Below are positions 8,869 through 17,182 of a stretch of 41,335 nt of DNA, piece by piece. This DNA comes from Oscillospiraceae bacterium (GTDB lineage Bacteria; Bacillota; Clostridia; Oscillospirales; Oscillospiraceae), in the NCBI GenBank assembly GCA_015068245.1, contig SVKU01000019.1, forward strand, positions 1-41,335, in the 5' to 3' direction. A program made the position numbers and the translations under genes. The notes below the pieces were generated by a model. It was not told the DNA's origin. It ran no database searches and saw only the letters and a list, made by a program, of their open reading frames with translations. Numbering within the stretch: the first letter of the stretch is position 1; the number at the start of each line of letters is the position of its first letter.

Positions 8869-8937
8869 AAAGGGATTAGTGAAACCGTCTTATGACAGTA
8901 CCCCTGATTCCTAACCCCTTAAGCCTGACCCCTAATT
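8869..8937. repeat. Dispersed intergenic CCTGACCCC/CCTAACCCC-type repeat
   Basis: A gene-free stretch after rnj contains CCCCTGATTCCTAACCCC and CCTGACCCCTAATT. Similar wording recurs at 17079-17094, 30738-30770 (opposite orientation), 30898-30950 and 33279-33297. No open frame and no strong terminator is visible here. Confidence 0.4.
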
Positions 8938-8969
8938 ATGTTCTTTTTCCAAATAAATCCGTCAAACAC

Positions 8970-8998
8970 TTGACAATCATATATATATGTAGTATATT
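8970..8998 (+). promoter_or_regulatory. Consensus sigma-A promoter of the MarR-ABC operon
   Basis: TTGACA (8970-8975), a 17-bp spacer and TATATT (8993-8998). The palindromic operator starts two bases after the -10, covering the expected transcription start. Confidence 0.85.
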
Positions 8999-8999
8999 A

Positions 9000-9041
9000 T
9001 TAGCGAGCTAATTGTTAGGACGATAACAATTAGCTCGCTAA
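9000..9041. promoter_or_regulatory. Perfect 18-bp-arm inverted repeat, likely MarR operator
   Basis: TTAGCGAGCTAATTGTTA (9000-9017) is followed by a 6-bp centre and its exact reverse complement (9024-9041). It contains a TTAGCGAGCTAA inner palindrome on each side, so two dimers could bind. Its place over the start site predicts repression of the MarR-ABC operon by the encoded MarR protein. Confidence 0.75.
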
Positions 9042-9084
9042 CTTTCATGACACAAAACATTATGATAAAAAAGGAGGATGGACC

Positions 9085-9630
9085 TTGTTTTTACCCTTTC
9101 ATTTGGGTCCCGACCATATGCCCGAAGGTCCCCACGGCAAAGCACCCCCACCCCCGCCGGAGGACGAAGAATTTGGCGCCCGAATGTTCCACAAGATCAC
9201 TATGATCGAAAAACTTCAGCGCAAATGCTATGGGATCATATTTGCCGAAGCAGGGCTTCATCCCGCTCAGGGCGTTTGCCTGAAAACCATCTCCCAAAAA
9301 CAGGGACTCAGCCAGCGTGAGCTGGCAGACGAACTGAAGATCGAACGTGCAACTGCCACGGTAATGCTTCAGAAGCTGGAAAAAGCCGGTTTCATTGAAC
9401 GCCGTCCCGACCCGTCCGATCAGCGAGTCACCCGAATCTACATCACCGAAAAAGGCGAAGAGGCCAATCGCCACACCGATGATGAATGCGATGAGTTTAT
9501 TGCCAACTGCTTTGCCGGCATGGATTCCGAATCCGGTGACAGGCTGGCAGAATGTCTTGAACTGATTGAAAGCAATCTTTTTGAATTCCTGAAATCCCAC
9601 GACAAGGAAAGGAACGAACCACCCGTATGA
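9085..9630 (+). CDS. MarR-family transcriptional regulator
   Basis: 181 residues. The winged helix-turn-helix is clear: SQRELADELKIERATATVMLQKLEKAGFIERRPDPSDQRVTRIYITEKG (about 75-125), including the wing DPSDQR. The first 30 residues are unusual for the family: Pro/Gly/acidic with a run of five prolines (APPPPPEDEE). The start is TTG 9085, set by AAGGAGG (9071-9077) 7 nt upstream. The stop overlaps the next gene by four bases (ATGA), so it is translationally coupled to the exporter. It is probably an autorepressor relieved by a drug or small ligand exported by the adjacent ABC pair; the ligand is unknown. Confidence 0.92.
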   Translation: MFLPFHLGPDHMPEGPHGKAPPPPPEDEEFGARMFHKITMIEKLQRKCYGIIFAEAGLHPAQGVCLKTISQKQGLSQRELADELKIERATATVMLQKLEKAGFIERRPDPSDQRVTRIYITEKGEEANRHTDDECDEFIANCFAGMDSESGDRLAECLELIESNLFEFLKSHDKERNEPPV

Positions 9631-11360
9631 AACTCTTTACAAAGTACCTCAAGCCCTATATCGGGCTTTGTGTTCTGGTCGTTGCGCTCGTTGCTGCCCA
9701 GTCTCTGGCTGAGCTGTTTCTGCCCGACCTGAACGCAAGCATCATCAACGATGGTATTATCAAGGGCGATATTCCTCTTATCTGGAAAAAGGGTATCGTG
9801 ATGGTATTGGTTGCCATCCTGGTTGGTGCCGCCACTTTGGGAAGCACCTATTATTCCACCAAAGTGCAGACCTCTTTTGGCCGTGACCTTCGGCTGGACA
9901 TCTTCATGAAAGTCCAGAGCTTCTCCCAGGCCGATGTTGAAAAATTCGGCACCCCCTCCCTCATCACCCGCACCACCAACGACGTTAACCAGCTTCAGCA
10001 GATGATAGGCATGGTCATGCGTATGATGCTCACCGCTCCTATCATGTGTATCGGCGGCGTAATTATGGCTCTGAAGCAGGACACCGAGCTTTCCAAGATC
10101 CTTGTGGTCGTTGTGCCCGTCATCTTCGTGTTTATGCTCATAACCATGAAGCTGACCCACCCCATGTTCCAGAAAATGCAGAAGCAGGTGGACGTGCTGA
10201 ACCAGGTGCTCCGCGAGCAGCTTTCCGGTGTCCGCGTTATCCGCGCCTTTGTCCGTTCCAAGGCAGAGGAAGAACGCTACGACGTATCCAACATGGATAT
10301 GTACCGCATTACCACCAAAGCTCAGCGTCTGATGAACCTGCTGCATCCTCTGACCACCCTTATTATGAGCTTTGCAACTCTGGTGGCCTATTATCTTGGT
10401 GCCATCCGTGTTGAAAACGGCATGAACATCGGTAACCTGACAGCCTTTGTCACCTATCTGATGCAGATACTGATGTCTATCCAGATGTGCTCCATGATGT
10501 TCCAGATGATCCCCCGTGCCATGACCTGTGCCGGCCGTATCAACGAGGTTCTGAACCAGGTTCCCACCATTCCCGAGGACGAGGAAGGCATGGACGATCC
10601 CATTAAAAACAAACCCTTTGAAGCCATTGAGTTCAAGAATGTCACCTTCGCTTATCCCGATGCCGAGAACCCCGTTCTCAACGACATCAGCTTTATCTGC
10701 CGTGCCGGCGAAACAACCGCCATTCTTGGTTCCACCGGTTCCGGCAAGTCCACCCTTATCAATCTTGTACCCCGATTCTTTGATGTCACCTCCGGCAGCA
10801 TAGAGATCAACGGTATCGATATCCGTGACCTTCCTCAGAAGGAACTGCGTGACCGTATCGGTTTCGTTGCTCAGAAGGCTTTCCTGTTTGAAGGCACCAT
10901 CGCCTCCAACCTGGAATACGGCAAAAAGGGTGCCACAGAGGAAGATATGTGGCACGCTCTCGAGGTCGCTCAGGGCAAGGACTTTGTTATGGAAAAGCCC
11001 GGCAAACTCCAGAGCGAGATATCCCAGGGCGGCACCAACGTGTCCGGCGGTCAGCGTCAGCGTCTTGCCATCGCCCGTGCCGTTATAAAGCATCCCGACA
11101 TTTATGTGTTTGACGACAGCTTTTCCGCTCTTGACTTCAAGACTGACGCAAAGCTCCGTCAGGCTCTTGCAAAGGAAACTAAGGGTGCGGCAGTCCTTAT
11201 CGTTGCCCAGCGTGTTTCCACCATTCTGAACGCCGACCGCATCATCGTCCTGGATCAGGGTCACGTTGCAGGCATCGGCACCCACAAGGAACTTATGGCA
11301 GGCTGCGAAGTTTATCGCGAGATCGTCCTGTCTCAGCTTAGCGAAGAGGAGGTGGCGTAA
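9627..11360 (+). CDS. ABC exporter half-transporter, subunit with degenerate catalytic site
   Basis: 577 residues: six-helix ABC exporter membrane domain (about 1-310), then a nucleotide-binding domain. Walker A is GSTGSGKST (368-376) and the signature VSGGQRQR is canonical. Walker B reads VFDDSFSALD, so Asp497 replaces the catalytic Glu, and the switch His is Gln528 (VAQRVSTI). This is the pattern of the non-catalytic partner in heterodimeric exporters such as BmrC/BmrD, TM287/288 and YheI/YheH. It pumps drugs, lipids or peptides across the cytoplasmic membrane together with the next gene product. The ATG overlaps the MarR stop and the TAA directly abuts the next ATG. Substrate unknown. Confidence 0.94.
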   Translation: MKLFTKYLKPYIGLCVLVVALVAAQSLAELFLPDLNASIINDGIIKGDIPLIWKKGIVMVLVAILVGAATLGSTYYSTKVQTSFGRDLRLDIFMKVQSFSQADVEKFGTPSLITRTTNDVNQLQQMIGMVMRMMLTAPIMCIGGVIMALKQDTELSKILVVVVPVIFVFMLITMKLTHPMFQKMQKQVDVLNQVLREQLSGVRVIRAFVRSKAEEERYDVSNMDMYRITTKAQRLMNLLHPLTTLIMSFATLVAYYLGAIRVENGMNIGNLTAFVTYLMQILMSIQMCSMMFQMIPRAMTCAGRINEVLNQVPTIPEDEEGMDDPIKNKPFEAIEFKNVTFAYPDAENPVLNDISFICRAGETTAILGSTGSGKSTLINLVPRFFDVTSGSIEINGIDIRDLPQKELRDRIGFVAQKAFLFEGTIASNLEYGKKGATEEDMWHALEVAQGKDFVMEKPGKLQSEISQGGTNVSGGQRQRLAIARAVIKHPDIYVFDDSFSALDFKTDAKLRQALAKETKGAAVLIVAQRVSTILNADRIIVLDQGHVAGIGTHKELMAGCEVYREIVLSQLSEEEVA

Positions 11361-13505
11361 ATGGCAGTCAATGAAGATGTCGCAAAAGAAAACCGGGAAT
11401 TACAGCAAAAACGCCACCAGCGTCACCAGGGCGGCCCCATGGGCATCGGCCGTGTGACGGAAAAACCCAAAAACTTTAAAACCTCTATCCTGCGCTTGCT
11501 CACATATTTCAAGCCATATCTCATTCTTATAATCATAACTTTTGTTCTGTCCGGCGCTTCCACCCTGCTGAACACCTACATACCCAGCGTTCTGGCAGAC
11601 ATTATCGACGTTATCAAAAACGGTCTTGACATCGGTGCAATAGACTTTGCCGAAGTCAAACGGATAGTAGCTTTCGCAGCGTTCATTTACGTCATCGTAG
11701 TTGTGTTCCAGCTTATCCAGCAGTTTGCCATGATCGAAGTTTCCCAGAAGATGGTGTATAACTTCCGCCGTGAGATCAACCACAAGCTGAACAAACTGCC
11801 CCTGAGCTATTTCGACAACCATTCCAGAGGCGATATCCTCTCCCGCGTTGCCAACGACGTTGAAAACATCGCCATGAGCCTCCAGCAAAGTCTGAACCAG
11901 GTGGTCACTGCCGTTATCACCGTTGTCGCCGTAGTTGTGTTCATGCTCATGCGTTCCGTACTGCTGACTCTTGTTTCCTTTGTCACCGTTTTCCTGTGCA
12001 TTCTGATGACCAAGGTCATTGCCAAGAAAGCAAAGGCATATTTCACCGAGCAGTGGGCTTCCACCGGTGACCTGAACGGTCAGATCGAGGAAATGTATAC
12101 CGGCCACAACATCGTTAAGGTGTTCAACCGTCAGGAAGAGGCCGCTGTACGCTTCACCAAGGAAAACCAGCGTCTTTACGAGTCCAGCTTCAAGGCTCAG
12201 TTCATTTCCGGCATTATCATGCCCGCCATGAGCGTGCTGAACAACCTGAACTATGTTGTCATCTGCGTTATCGGCGGTTTGAAGGTAATCTCCGGCACCA
12301 TGACTCTGGGCGACGTTACCGCTATCATCTCCTATTCCAAGCAGCTGATGCAGCCTATCATGCAGACCGCCAACATCGCTTCCACAATCCAGTCTACCGT
12401 TGCTTCCGCAGAACGCGTATTCGATCTACTGGACGCCGAGGAAGGTGTTCCCGATGTTGAGAATCCCACCGAACTGGTGGATCCCAAGGTCATTCGCTTT
12501 GAGAACGTTGATTTCAGCTATAAGCCCGAAACCAAGCTTATCGAAAACCTGAGTATTGAGGTAAAACCCGGCGATATGGTTGCCATAGTCGGCCCCACCG
12601 GCGCCGGCAAGACCACTCTGGTCAACCTGCTTATGCGCTTTTATGAGATCGACGGCGGCTCCATCACCATCGATGGAATTGATATCCGAAACGTCACCCG
12701 AGAAAATCTTCGTGGTCATATCGGCATGGTCCTTCAGGACGCATGGCTGTTCAACGGCACCATCCGCGACAATATCCGCTACGGTTTCAATCCCGAAAGG
12801 GGAGAACCCACCGAGGAACAGATCGTGGAAGCAGCAAAGGCTGCCTATGTTGACCACTTTGTAAAAACTCTGCCCGATGGCTACGACACCGTCATCAACG
12901 ATGATGCCACCAACATCTCTCAGGGCCAGAAACAGCTTATGACCATTGCCCGCGCGTTCCTGTCCGATCCCAGCATTCTCATTCTGGACGAAGCGACCTC
13001 CTCTGTCGATACCCGTACCGAGGTTCTTATCCAGAAAGCCATGGCAAAGCTCATGGCAGGCCGCACCAGTTTCGTTATCGCCCACCGTTTGAGCACCATT
13101 CGTGATGCTGATACCATTCTTGTTATGAACAACGGTACCATCATCGAACAGGGCAACCACGAACAACTGCTGGAGGCCAAGGGATTCTACTACGACCTGT
13201 ACAACAGCCAGTTCCTTGGCGCTGCCGTTGAGGAAGAGGAGGCAGTTGAAACCACCGCAGGTTTCAGTGGTTTCCCCAACTTCGGCAACTTCAGCGGTAA
13301 GTTCCCCTCCGGCAGTTTCCCCGCAAAGGGTGCCAAAGGCAAGGGTAACATGCCCGACCTTTCAAAGCTGAAAGAAGGCGAAAAACCGGAAGGTTTCCCA
13401 GACGATTTTAAAGATGGTGAACTTCCCGAAGGATTCCCGCCTTTCGGCGAATTTGCTGCTCCCGACGTTTCTCAGAACAATTCTGAGGAGCAGATCGAAG
13501 AATAG
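11361..13505 (+). CDS. ABC exporter half-transporter, catalytic partner with C-terminal tail
   Basis: 714 residues. A polar N-terminal extension (about 1-45) is followed by the six-helix membrane domain and a nucleotide-binding domain. Walker A is GPTGAGKTT (411-419), Walker B LILDEATSSVD has the catalytic Glu544, and the switch is His575 (IAHRLSTI). The signature motif is altered to ISQGQ (519-523), which complements the intact LSGGQ-like motif of the upstream subunit. Together they form one consensus and one degenerate ATP site. The last 90 or so residues are an unusual low-complexity tail, first acidic, then Gly/Phe/Pro/Lys repeats (GFPNFGNFSGKFPSGSFP), then acidic again. The ATG follows the upstream stop with no gap. 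Confidence 0.94.
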   Translation: MAVNEDVAKENRELQQKRHQRHQGGPMGIGRVTEKPKNFKTSILRLLTYFKPYLILIIITFVLSGASTLLNTYIPSVLADIIDVIKNGLDIGAIDFAEVKRIVAFAAFIYVIVVVFQLIQQFAMIEVSQKMVYNFRREINHKLNKLPLSYFDNHSRGDILSRVANDVENIAMSLQQSLNQVVTAVITVVAVVVFMLMRSVLLTLVSFVTVFLCILMTKVIAKKAKAYFTEQWASTGDLNGQIEEMYTGHNIVKVFNRQEEAAVRFTKENQRLYESSFKAQFISGIIMPAMSVLNNLNYVVICVIGGLKVISGTMTLGDVTAIISYSKQLMQPIMQTANIASTIQSTVASAERVFDLLDAEEGVPDVENPTELVDPKVIRFENVDFSYKPETKLIENLSIEVKPGDMVAIVGPTGAGKTTLVNLLMRFYEIDGGSITIDGIDIRNVTRENLRGHIGMVLQDAWLFNGTIRDNIRYGFNPERGEPTEEQIVEAAKAAYVDHFVKTLPDGYDTVINDDATNISQGQKQLMTIARAFLSDPSILILDEATSSVDTRTEVLIQKAMAKLMAGRTSFVIAHRLSTIRDADTILVMNNGTIIEQGNHEQLLEAKGFYYDLYNSQFLGAAVEEEEAVETTAGFSGFPNFGNFSGKFPSGSFPAKGAKGKGNMPDLSKLKEGEKPEGFPDDFKDGELPEGFPPFGEFAAPDVSQNNSEEQIEE

Positions 13506-13519
13506 ATATTGAAAAGAAA

Positions 13520-13557
13520 GCCCCCGGAGCCTGAAGAACTCCGGGGGCGCATTTATT
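13520..13557 (+). terminator. GC-rich terminator of the MarR-ABC operon
   Basis: GCCCCCGGAG (13520-13529) pairs with CTCCGGGGGC (13539-13548) across a 9-nt loop. The following tract (GCATTTATTT) is only moderately T-rich. Confidence 0.7.
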
Positions 13558-13654
13558 TGAAGTAAGAAGTAATAGTGAACAGTGAAGAAGTATGATGTTT
13601 TAAATCACCGGGTTGAAAACGTGCCCACAATCACGCACAGCACCATCACGCATA

Positions 13655-13695
13655 ACCTACTCCTGTCATTCTGAGCGATAGCGAAGAATCTTAAC
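13655..13695. repeat. Short dispersed intergenic repeat (TCATTCTGAGCG...GCGAAGAATC)
   Basis: CTGTCATTCTGAGCGATAGC followed by GAAGAATCTT is a phrase found between genes in many gut Clostridia (from memory). A related inverted form with CTGAGAACGGCTCACTCG and AAATGACAG lies at 17035-17064. No coding potential is visible in 13551-13735. Confidence 0.4.
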
Positions 13696-13737
13696 TCAAA
13701 AGTTACAGATTTTCCTCTTCCGTTGGGGCTGTGCCTG

Positions 13738-13746
13738 TGGTATAGT
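13738..13746 (+). promoter_or_regulatory. Extended -10 promoter of the DUF1622 gene
   Basis: TG-G-TATAGT at 13738-13746, about 28 nt before the ATG at 13774, with no clear -35. Same style as the promoter at 6965. Confidence 0.5.
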
Positions 13747-13773
13747 ATAAAAAACAAAAACAGGAGAATCGAC

Positions 13774-14136
13774 ATGGAATTTGCCGAAAACATCCTTCAA
13801 CTGACTGCGCAGTGGAGCATACTTCTTTTTGAAGCAATCGCCGCCGTCATACTTATACTCGCCTCTGTCAGTGCTGCCATAAACTACTTTACCCATAAGC
13901 CCCACACTGTACTTACCTTTGCGAGAAAACTCAACGTGGTGCTGTCCTTTAAACTGGCAGCGGAGATCATGCGGCTTACCGTCACCCGCACTTTTTCCGA
14001 GATCGCCATTGTTGGCTGTATTATCGTCATTCACGGCGCCATCAGCTTCCTTATCCACTGGGAGATCAAGCGGGAAGAAGAAAGCCGTGCAGCCGACGCC
14101 AACTACCACGACCTTGAGGACGACATCAACCTGTAA
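13774..14136 (+). CDS. DUF1622-family small membrane protein
   Basis: 120 residues with three probable membrane helices: about 14-40 (ILLFEAIAAVILILASVSAAI), a moderately hydrophobic stretch around 55-70, and about 82-105 (IAIVGCIIVIHGAISFLIHW). It ends in a charged tail. The pattern FARKLNVVLSFKLAAEIMRLTVTRTF...IAIVGCIIVIH is typical of DUF1622 proteins, whose function is unknown. The ATG at 13774 has CAGGAG 7 nt upstream; a longer in-frame start lies upstream within the promoter and is rejected. Monocistronic between its own promoter and a strong bidirectional terminator. Confidence 0.85.
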   Translation: MEFAENILQLTAQWSILLFEAIAAVILILASVSAAINYFTHKPHTVLTFARKLNVVLSFKLAAEIMRLTVTRTFSEIAIVGCIIVIHGAISFLIHWEIKREEESRAADANYHDLEDDINL

Positions 14137-14142
14137 AATATC

Positions 14143-14190
14143 ACTGTCATGGCGACCATTGACGCAGTCAATGGTCGCCATGACAGTTTT
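14143..14190. terminator. Bidirectional terminator with a 21-bp perfect stem
   Basis: Arms at 14143-14163 and 14167-14187 are exact complements around a GCA loop. TTTTTG follows on the plus strand and GATATTTT on the minus strand. It serves the convergent DUF1622 and acetyltransferase genes. Confidence 0.9.
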
Positions 14191-14196
14191 TGCCTG

Positions 14197-14778
14197 TTAT
14201 ATCGAATACTTCCTGCAGATACCAAGAACCGTATCCATATCTGTGTCCGGGAACGGTACAAACGGAGCAGGCGGTGCGTCACGCTCTGTGACAGGCAGAT
14301 CCATGCACAAAGTATCCCGCCACTGTCCGTGTTTGAATCCGGTTCTGGGATGCAGTCCCGACTGAACAAACCCAACCTTTTTGTGCAGAGCTTCGCTGGG
14401 AGGATTGGGTGCCGATATAACAGCGGTTATCACCTGGATATTCTGCAGCTTCAGAATCTCTATCAGCGCACTGTACAAAGCTGTACCAACACCTTTTTTA
14501 CTGCAGCCCTGTCTGGTGTAAACCGACAGCTCGGCATACCAGTCATAGGCTTTGCGCTCCCGTGCCCGATGTGCATAGGCATAACCGATGATGCGTCCGT
14601 CCTCCACTGCCGCAAGGTAAGGGTAGCACTCCAGTACACTCTCTACCCTCCGGCGGAAAGCCTCTTTGGTCGGAACCTCATATTCAAAGGTCAGCACCGT
14701 GTCTGTGATATAAGGTGCGTAAACGGAAAGTATCTCATCACTGTCATATACAGTGACCGGGCGAATTGTAAAGCTCAT
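14197..14778 (-). CDS. GNAT N-acetyltransferase, phosphinothricin/methionine-sulfone type
   Basis: 193 residues. It starts with MSFTIRPVTVYDSDEILSVYAPYI and has FEYEVPT, then DGRIIGYAYAHRARERKAYDWYAELSVY, then the acetyl-CoA pyrophosphate loop QGCSKKGVGTALYSALIE. This matches the Pat/MddA branch of GNAT enzymes, which acetylate phosphinothricin, methionine sulfone or related amino groups. The C-terminal part (PFPDTDMDTVLGICRKYSI) extends slightly beyond the usual 165-175 residues. The ATG at 14778 has GGAG 8 nt upstream and lies 23 bp after the flavoenzyme stop, so both are probably one operon. The actual substrate is unknown. Confidence 0.88.
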   Translation of the reverse strand: MSFTIRPVTVYDSDEILSVYAPYITDTVLTFEYEVPTKEAFRRRVESVLECYPYLAAVEDGRIIGYAYAHRARERKAYDWYAELSVYTRQGCSKKGVGTALYSALIEILKLQNIQVITAVISAPNPPSEALHKKVGFVQSGLHPRTGFKHGQWRDTLCMDLPVTERDAPPAPFVPFPDTDMDTVLGICRKYSI

Positions 14779-14801
14779 TTTGTGTTCTCCAATAAATTGT
14801 T

Positions 14802-16907
14802 TTATATCTCCATGGCCGCTTCGTAGGCAGCACGGACAGCATCGGTAATAAGCCCCGCCTCACGGCAGTCGCCGATGATATACATTTTTGGTGCGCAGCT
14901 TCGGAACTCTTCTGCAGCTGCGGCGTTTCCTGACATACCGGCAGCGTTGATAACGGTGGCTGCCTCAACAAAGGTTCCGTCTTCCAGCACAACACCGGTA
15001 TCGGTGACCTCTTTGCAGGCAACACCTTTTATCTGTTTAACCCCCAGCTCGTGCAGGGTGATAAGATGAGTGTTCACGTTCTGGCCGTCACCCTTTACTC
15101 TGGGCATCAGTTCGGCACTGCGGCTTATGAGGGTCACCCTTTTACCAAGTCCCTGCCAGTGGATAGCGGCTTCACAGCCCGTAAGTCCGCCGCCGATAAC
15201 GGCAACCGTTTCGCCGACCTTTTCCGGCTCCAGATAAGCAGTCAGACTGTCCACCGCCTTTTCACCGCCGGCAACAGGAAGCTTTTTCGGTTTACCGCCC
15301 ATGGCCACGATAACAGCATCGGCATTTTCGGATTTGACCCTCTCGGCATCGGCTTCAACGCCCAGCTGAATGTCGACTCCAAGGGATTTGACACGGTTTA
15401 TCATGTGACCCAGCCAACGATGGATATCCTGCTTGTGGCAGTCGGTTTCGGCGTATCTCAAAATACCGCCAAGTCGGTTTTCCTTTTCAAAAAGCACCAC
15501 CCGGTGTCCTCGCTTTGCGGCAACCTCAGCGGCTTTCAGGCCGCCGATGCCGCCGCCGATAACGGCAACTTTTTTCTTTTCGTCGGCAGGGGATATATGC
15601 AGAGTGCTGCGGTCGTCAATCATCCAGTCCACCGGGTTGACAGAGCAATAACCGTTGCTGCGGCAGCTTACACAGCGCAGGCAGTTGTTTATCTCATCGT
15701 CCAGCCCGGCCTGAGCCTTGTTGGGAAATTCCGGGTCGGCAATAAGCAGCTGACGTGCCATGACCACGAAATCTGCCTTGCCGGAAGCGATTATCTCCTC
15801 ACATAAAGCGGGATCCGCAAGAGATCCCACCACTGCCACATGGAAGTTTTTGACCTCTTTCTTTACCGCAGCTGCACACTCCACATTCATGGCCATGGGC
15901 CAGTAGGAGTTGGCGGTAACACGGGTATTCAAAGCAGGCACAACGTGAACACCGCCGGAAATGTGGGCTATATCCAGCAAGCCCGGGTGTTTGTCCACTT
16001 CTTTGAAGAAGGCAATTGTGTCGTCCAGCGTGAGAGTATCCTTCAAATATTCCCGTTTGCTTATGGCGTTGATATTCTCCTCTCCGGAAAAACGCAGCTC
16101 AACTATGAAGTCATCACCAACCGCATCACGGATACGCTGCAGACACATGATGGGAAACCTTGCACGATTTTCTGCACTGCCGCCGTATTGGTCGGTACGT
16201 TTATTGGTACGCTTTGCCACAAACTGACCAAACAGGAAGCCGTGCCCGCCGTGGATTATCATGCCGTCCAGGCCGCACTGCTTGCATACAAGGGCACAGT
16301 GGGCATAATCATCGGCTATCTGCTCCAAATCGGTTTCGGTAAACTCTCCTACTATCTTTCCATCATTGGAGGGAGCACGGAAATCATACTTTGTTATGCC
16401 GTCATGAGGCTCGCAAATGGTCATGGCACTGGGGCCTTTGACCTCCTTTGGCATCTCATAGGGCGTTCCGTCTGCCCGTTTGGGCATTTGGAACATGGGC
16501 ATTCCGCCGCCGGGTCCACCGGGACCTTCACCGCCCGGACCTCCGGGCATCTCTCCGCCCATGGCGCGCATATAGATGCCCATATGGTTGAATGATGTAA
16601 ACGCCAACGCACCATGGCGGTGGCAGGCATCGGCATAGGCCTGAATGCTTTCCTTGAAATCCGGAGCGGAAACGTCCACATAAAAGTGGTACATACCGCG
16701 CACAGCGGTGCCGGGACTTACGTCATTTTCGCCCGAACAGACTCTTGCACAGCCTCCGGCGGCAACGTCCTCATAAAACTCAATGCCCCGTTGGGTCATG
16801 GCGCCGCCGTTGTCGTCCTCCTCTATTCCCATGGGAGCAACAAGAATACGGTTTTTAAAAGTCTTGCCCCGAATGGTCACAGGGCTGAACAAATGGGGAT
16901 ACTTCAT
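14802..16907 (-). CDS. 2-enoate-reductase-like FMN/[4Fe-4S]/FAD oxidoreductase (paralogue 1)
   Basis: 701 residues: an Old Yellow Enzyme TIM barrel (about 1-390), an iron-sulfur segment, then FAD/NAD(P) Rossmann domains. Known relatives reduce C=C bonds of unsaturated acids or enoyl-CoAs (2-enoate reductase, 2,4-dienoyl-CoA reductase, BaiCD/BaiH) with NAD(P)H. The barrel keeps HGGHGFL (219-225) and R.DQYGGS.ENR. Fe-S cysteines are C409, C412, C415 and C421 (CX2CX2CX5C, a short last gap). FAD binding is VAVIGGGIGG; a second Rossmann motif is VAVIGGGLTG. Residues 117-138 are a Gly/Pro/Glu-rich insertion (MGGEMPGGPGGEGPGG) after the NHMGIYMRA strand at the active site. ATG 16907 was chosen because AAAGG lies 10 nt upstream and it aligns with the MKKTYPHLLSP start of the paralogue at 24979. 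Cytoplasmic; substrate unknown. Confidence 0.93.
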   Translation of the reverse strand: MKYPHLFSPVTIRGKTFKNRILVAPMGIEEDDNGGAMTQRGIEFYEDVAAGGCARVCSGENDVSPGTAVRGMYHFYVDVSAPDFKESIQAYADACHRHGALAFTSFNHMGIYMRAMGGEMPGGPGGEGPGGPGGGMPMFQMPKRADGTPYEMPKEVKGPSAMTICEPHDGITKYDFRAPSNDGKIVGEFTETDLEQIADDYAHCALVCKQCGLDGMIIHGGHGFLFGQFVAKRTNKRTDQYGGSAENRARFPIMCLQRIRDAVGDDFIVELRFSGEENINAISKREYLKDTLTLDDTIAFFKEVDKHPGLLDIAHISGGVHVVPALNTRVTANSYWPMAMNVECAAAVKKEVKNFHVAVVGSLADPALCEEIIASGKADFVVMARQLLIADPEFPNKAQAGLDDEINNCLRCVSCRSNGYCSVNPVDWMIDDRSTLHISPADEKKKVAVIGGGIGGLKAAEVAAKRGHRVVLFEKENRLGGILRYAETDCHKQDIHRWLGHMINRVKSLGVDIQLGVEADAERVKSENADAVIVAMGGKPKKLPVAGGEKAVDSLTAYLEPEKVGETVAVIGGGLTGCEAAIHWQGLGKRVTLISRSAELMPRVKGDGQNVNTHLITLHELGVKQIKGVACKEVTDTGVVLEDGTFVEAATVINAAGMSGNAAAAEEFRSCAPKMYIIGDCREAGLITDAVRAAYEAAMEI

Positions 16908-16939
16908 TTTCAACTTTCCTTTCGGTTTTCTTCCGGATA

Positions 16940-16948
16940 ATTATAACA
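16940..16948 (-). promoter_or_regulatory. Extended -10 promoter of flavoenzyme 1
   Basis: On the minus strand TG-T-TATAAT occupies 16948-16940, about 33 nt upstream of the ATG at 16907; the -35 is weak. Confidence 0.5.
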
Positions 16949-17012
16949 TATTTCCTGCCAAATGGATACTGCTGTCTGTGGAAACCAAAGGTTCTTCGGC
17001 CATTTCATTCCC

Positions 17013-17094
17013 TGCTGATGACACTCTGACGCACGCTGAGAACGGCTCACTCGAAATGACAGGCATTCCCTGCACCCTGACCCCTGACCCCTAA
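17013..17094. repeat. Dispersed intergenic repeat
   Basis: A gene-free stretch between divergent genes. It holds CTGAGAACGGCTCACTCG and AAATGACAG followed by CACCCTGACCCCTGACCCCT. Both phrases have counterparts elsewhere in the window (13655-13695, 8869-8937, 33279-33297). Confidence 0.4.
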
Positions 17095-17182
17095 ATAATA
17101 ATTTACATTTTATTAATCACTAAACCTCAACATCGTTATAGAATATACAGAACAAGATATTTATCCAAATTGGAGATTTCAT

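Noticed and set aside
9438-11285. 615-codon minus-strand frame across MarR and ABC subunit 1
   Set aside because: Spans two clearly coding plus-strand genes; translation is His/Gly/Asp-rich nonsense.
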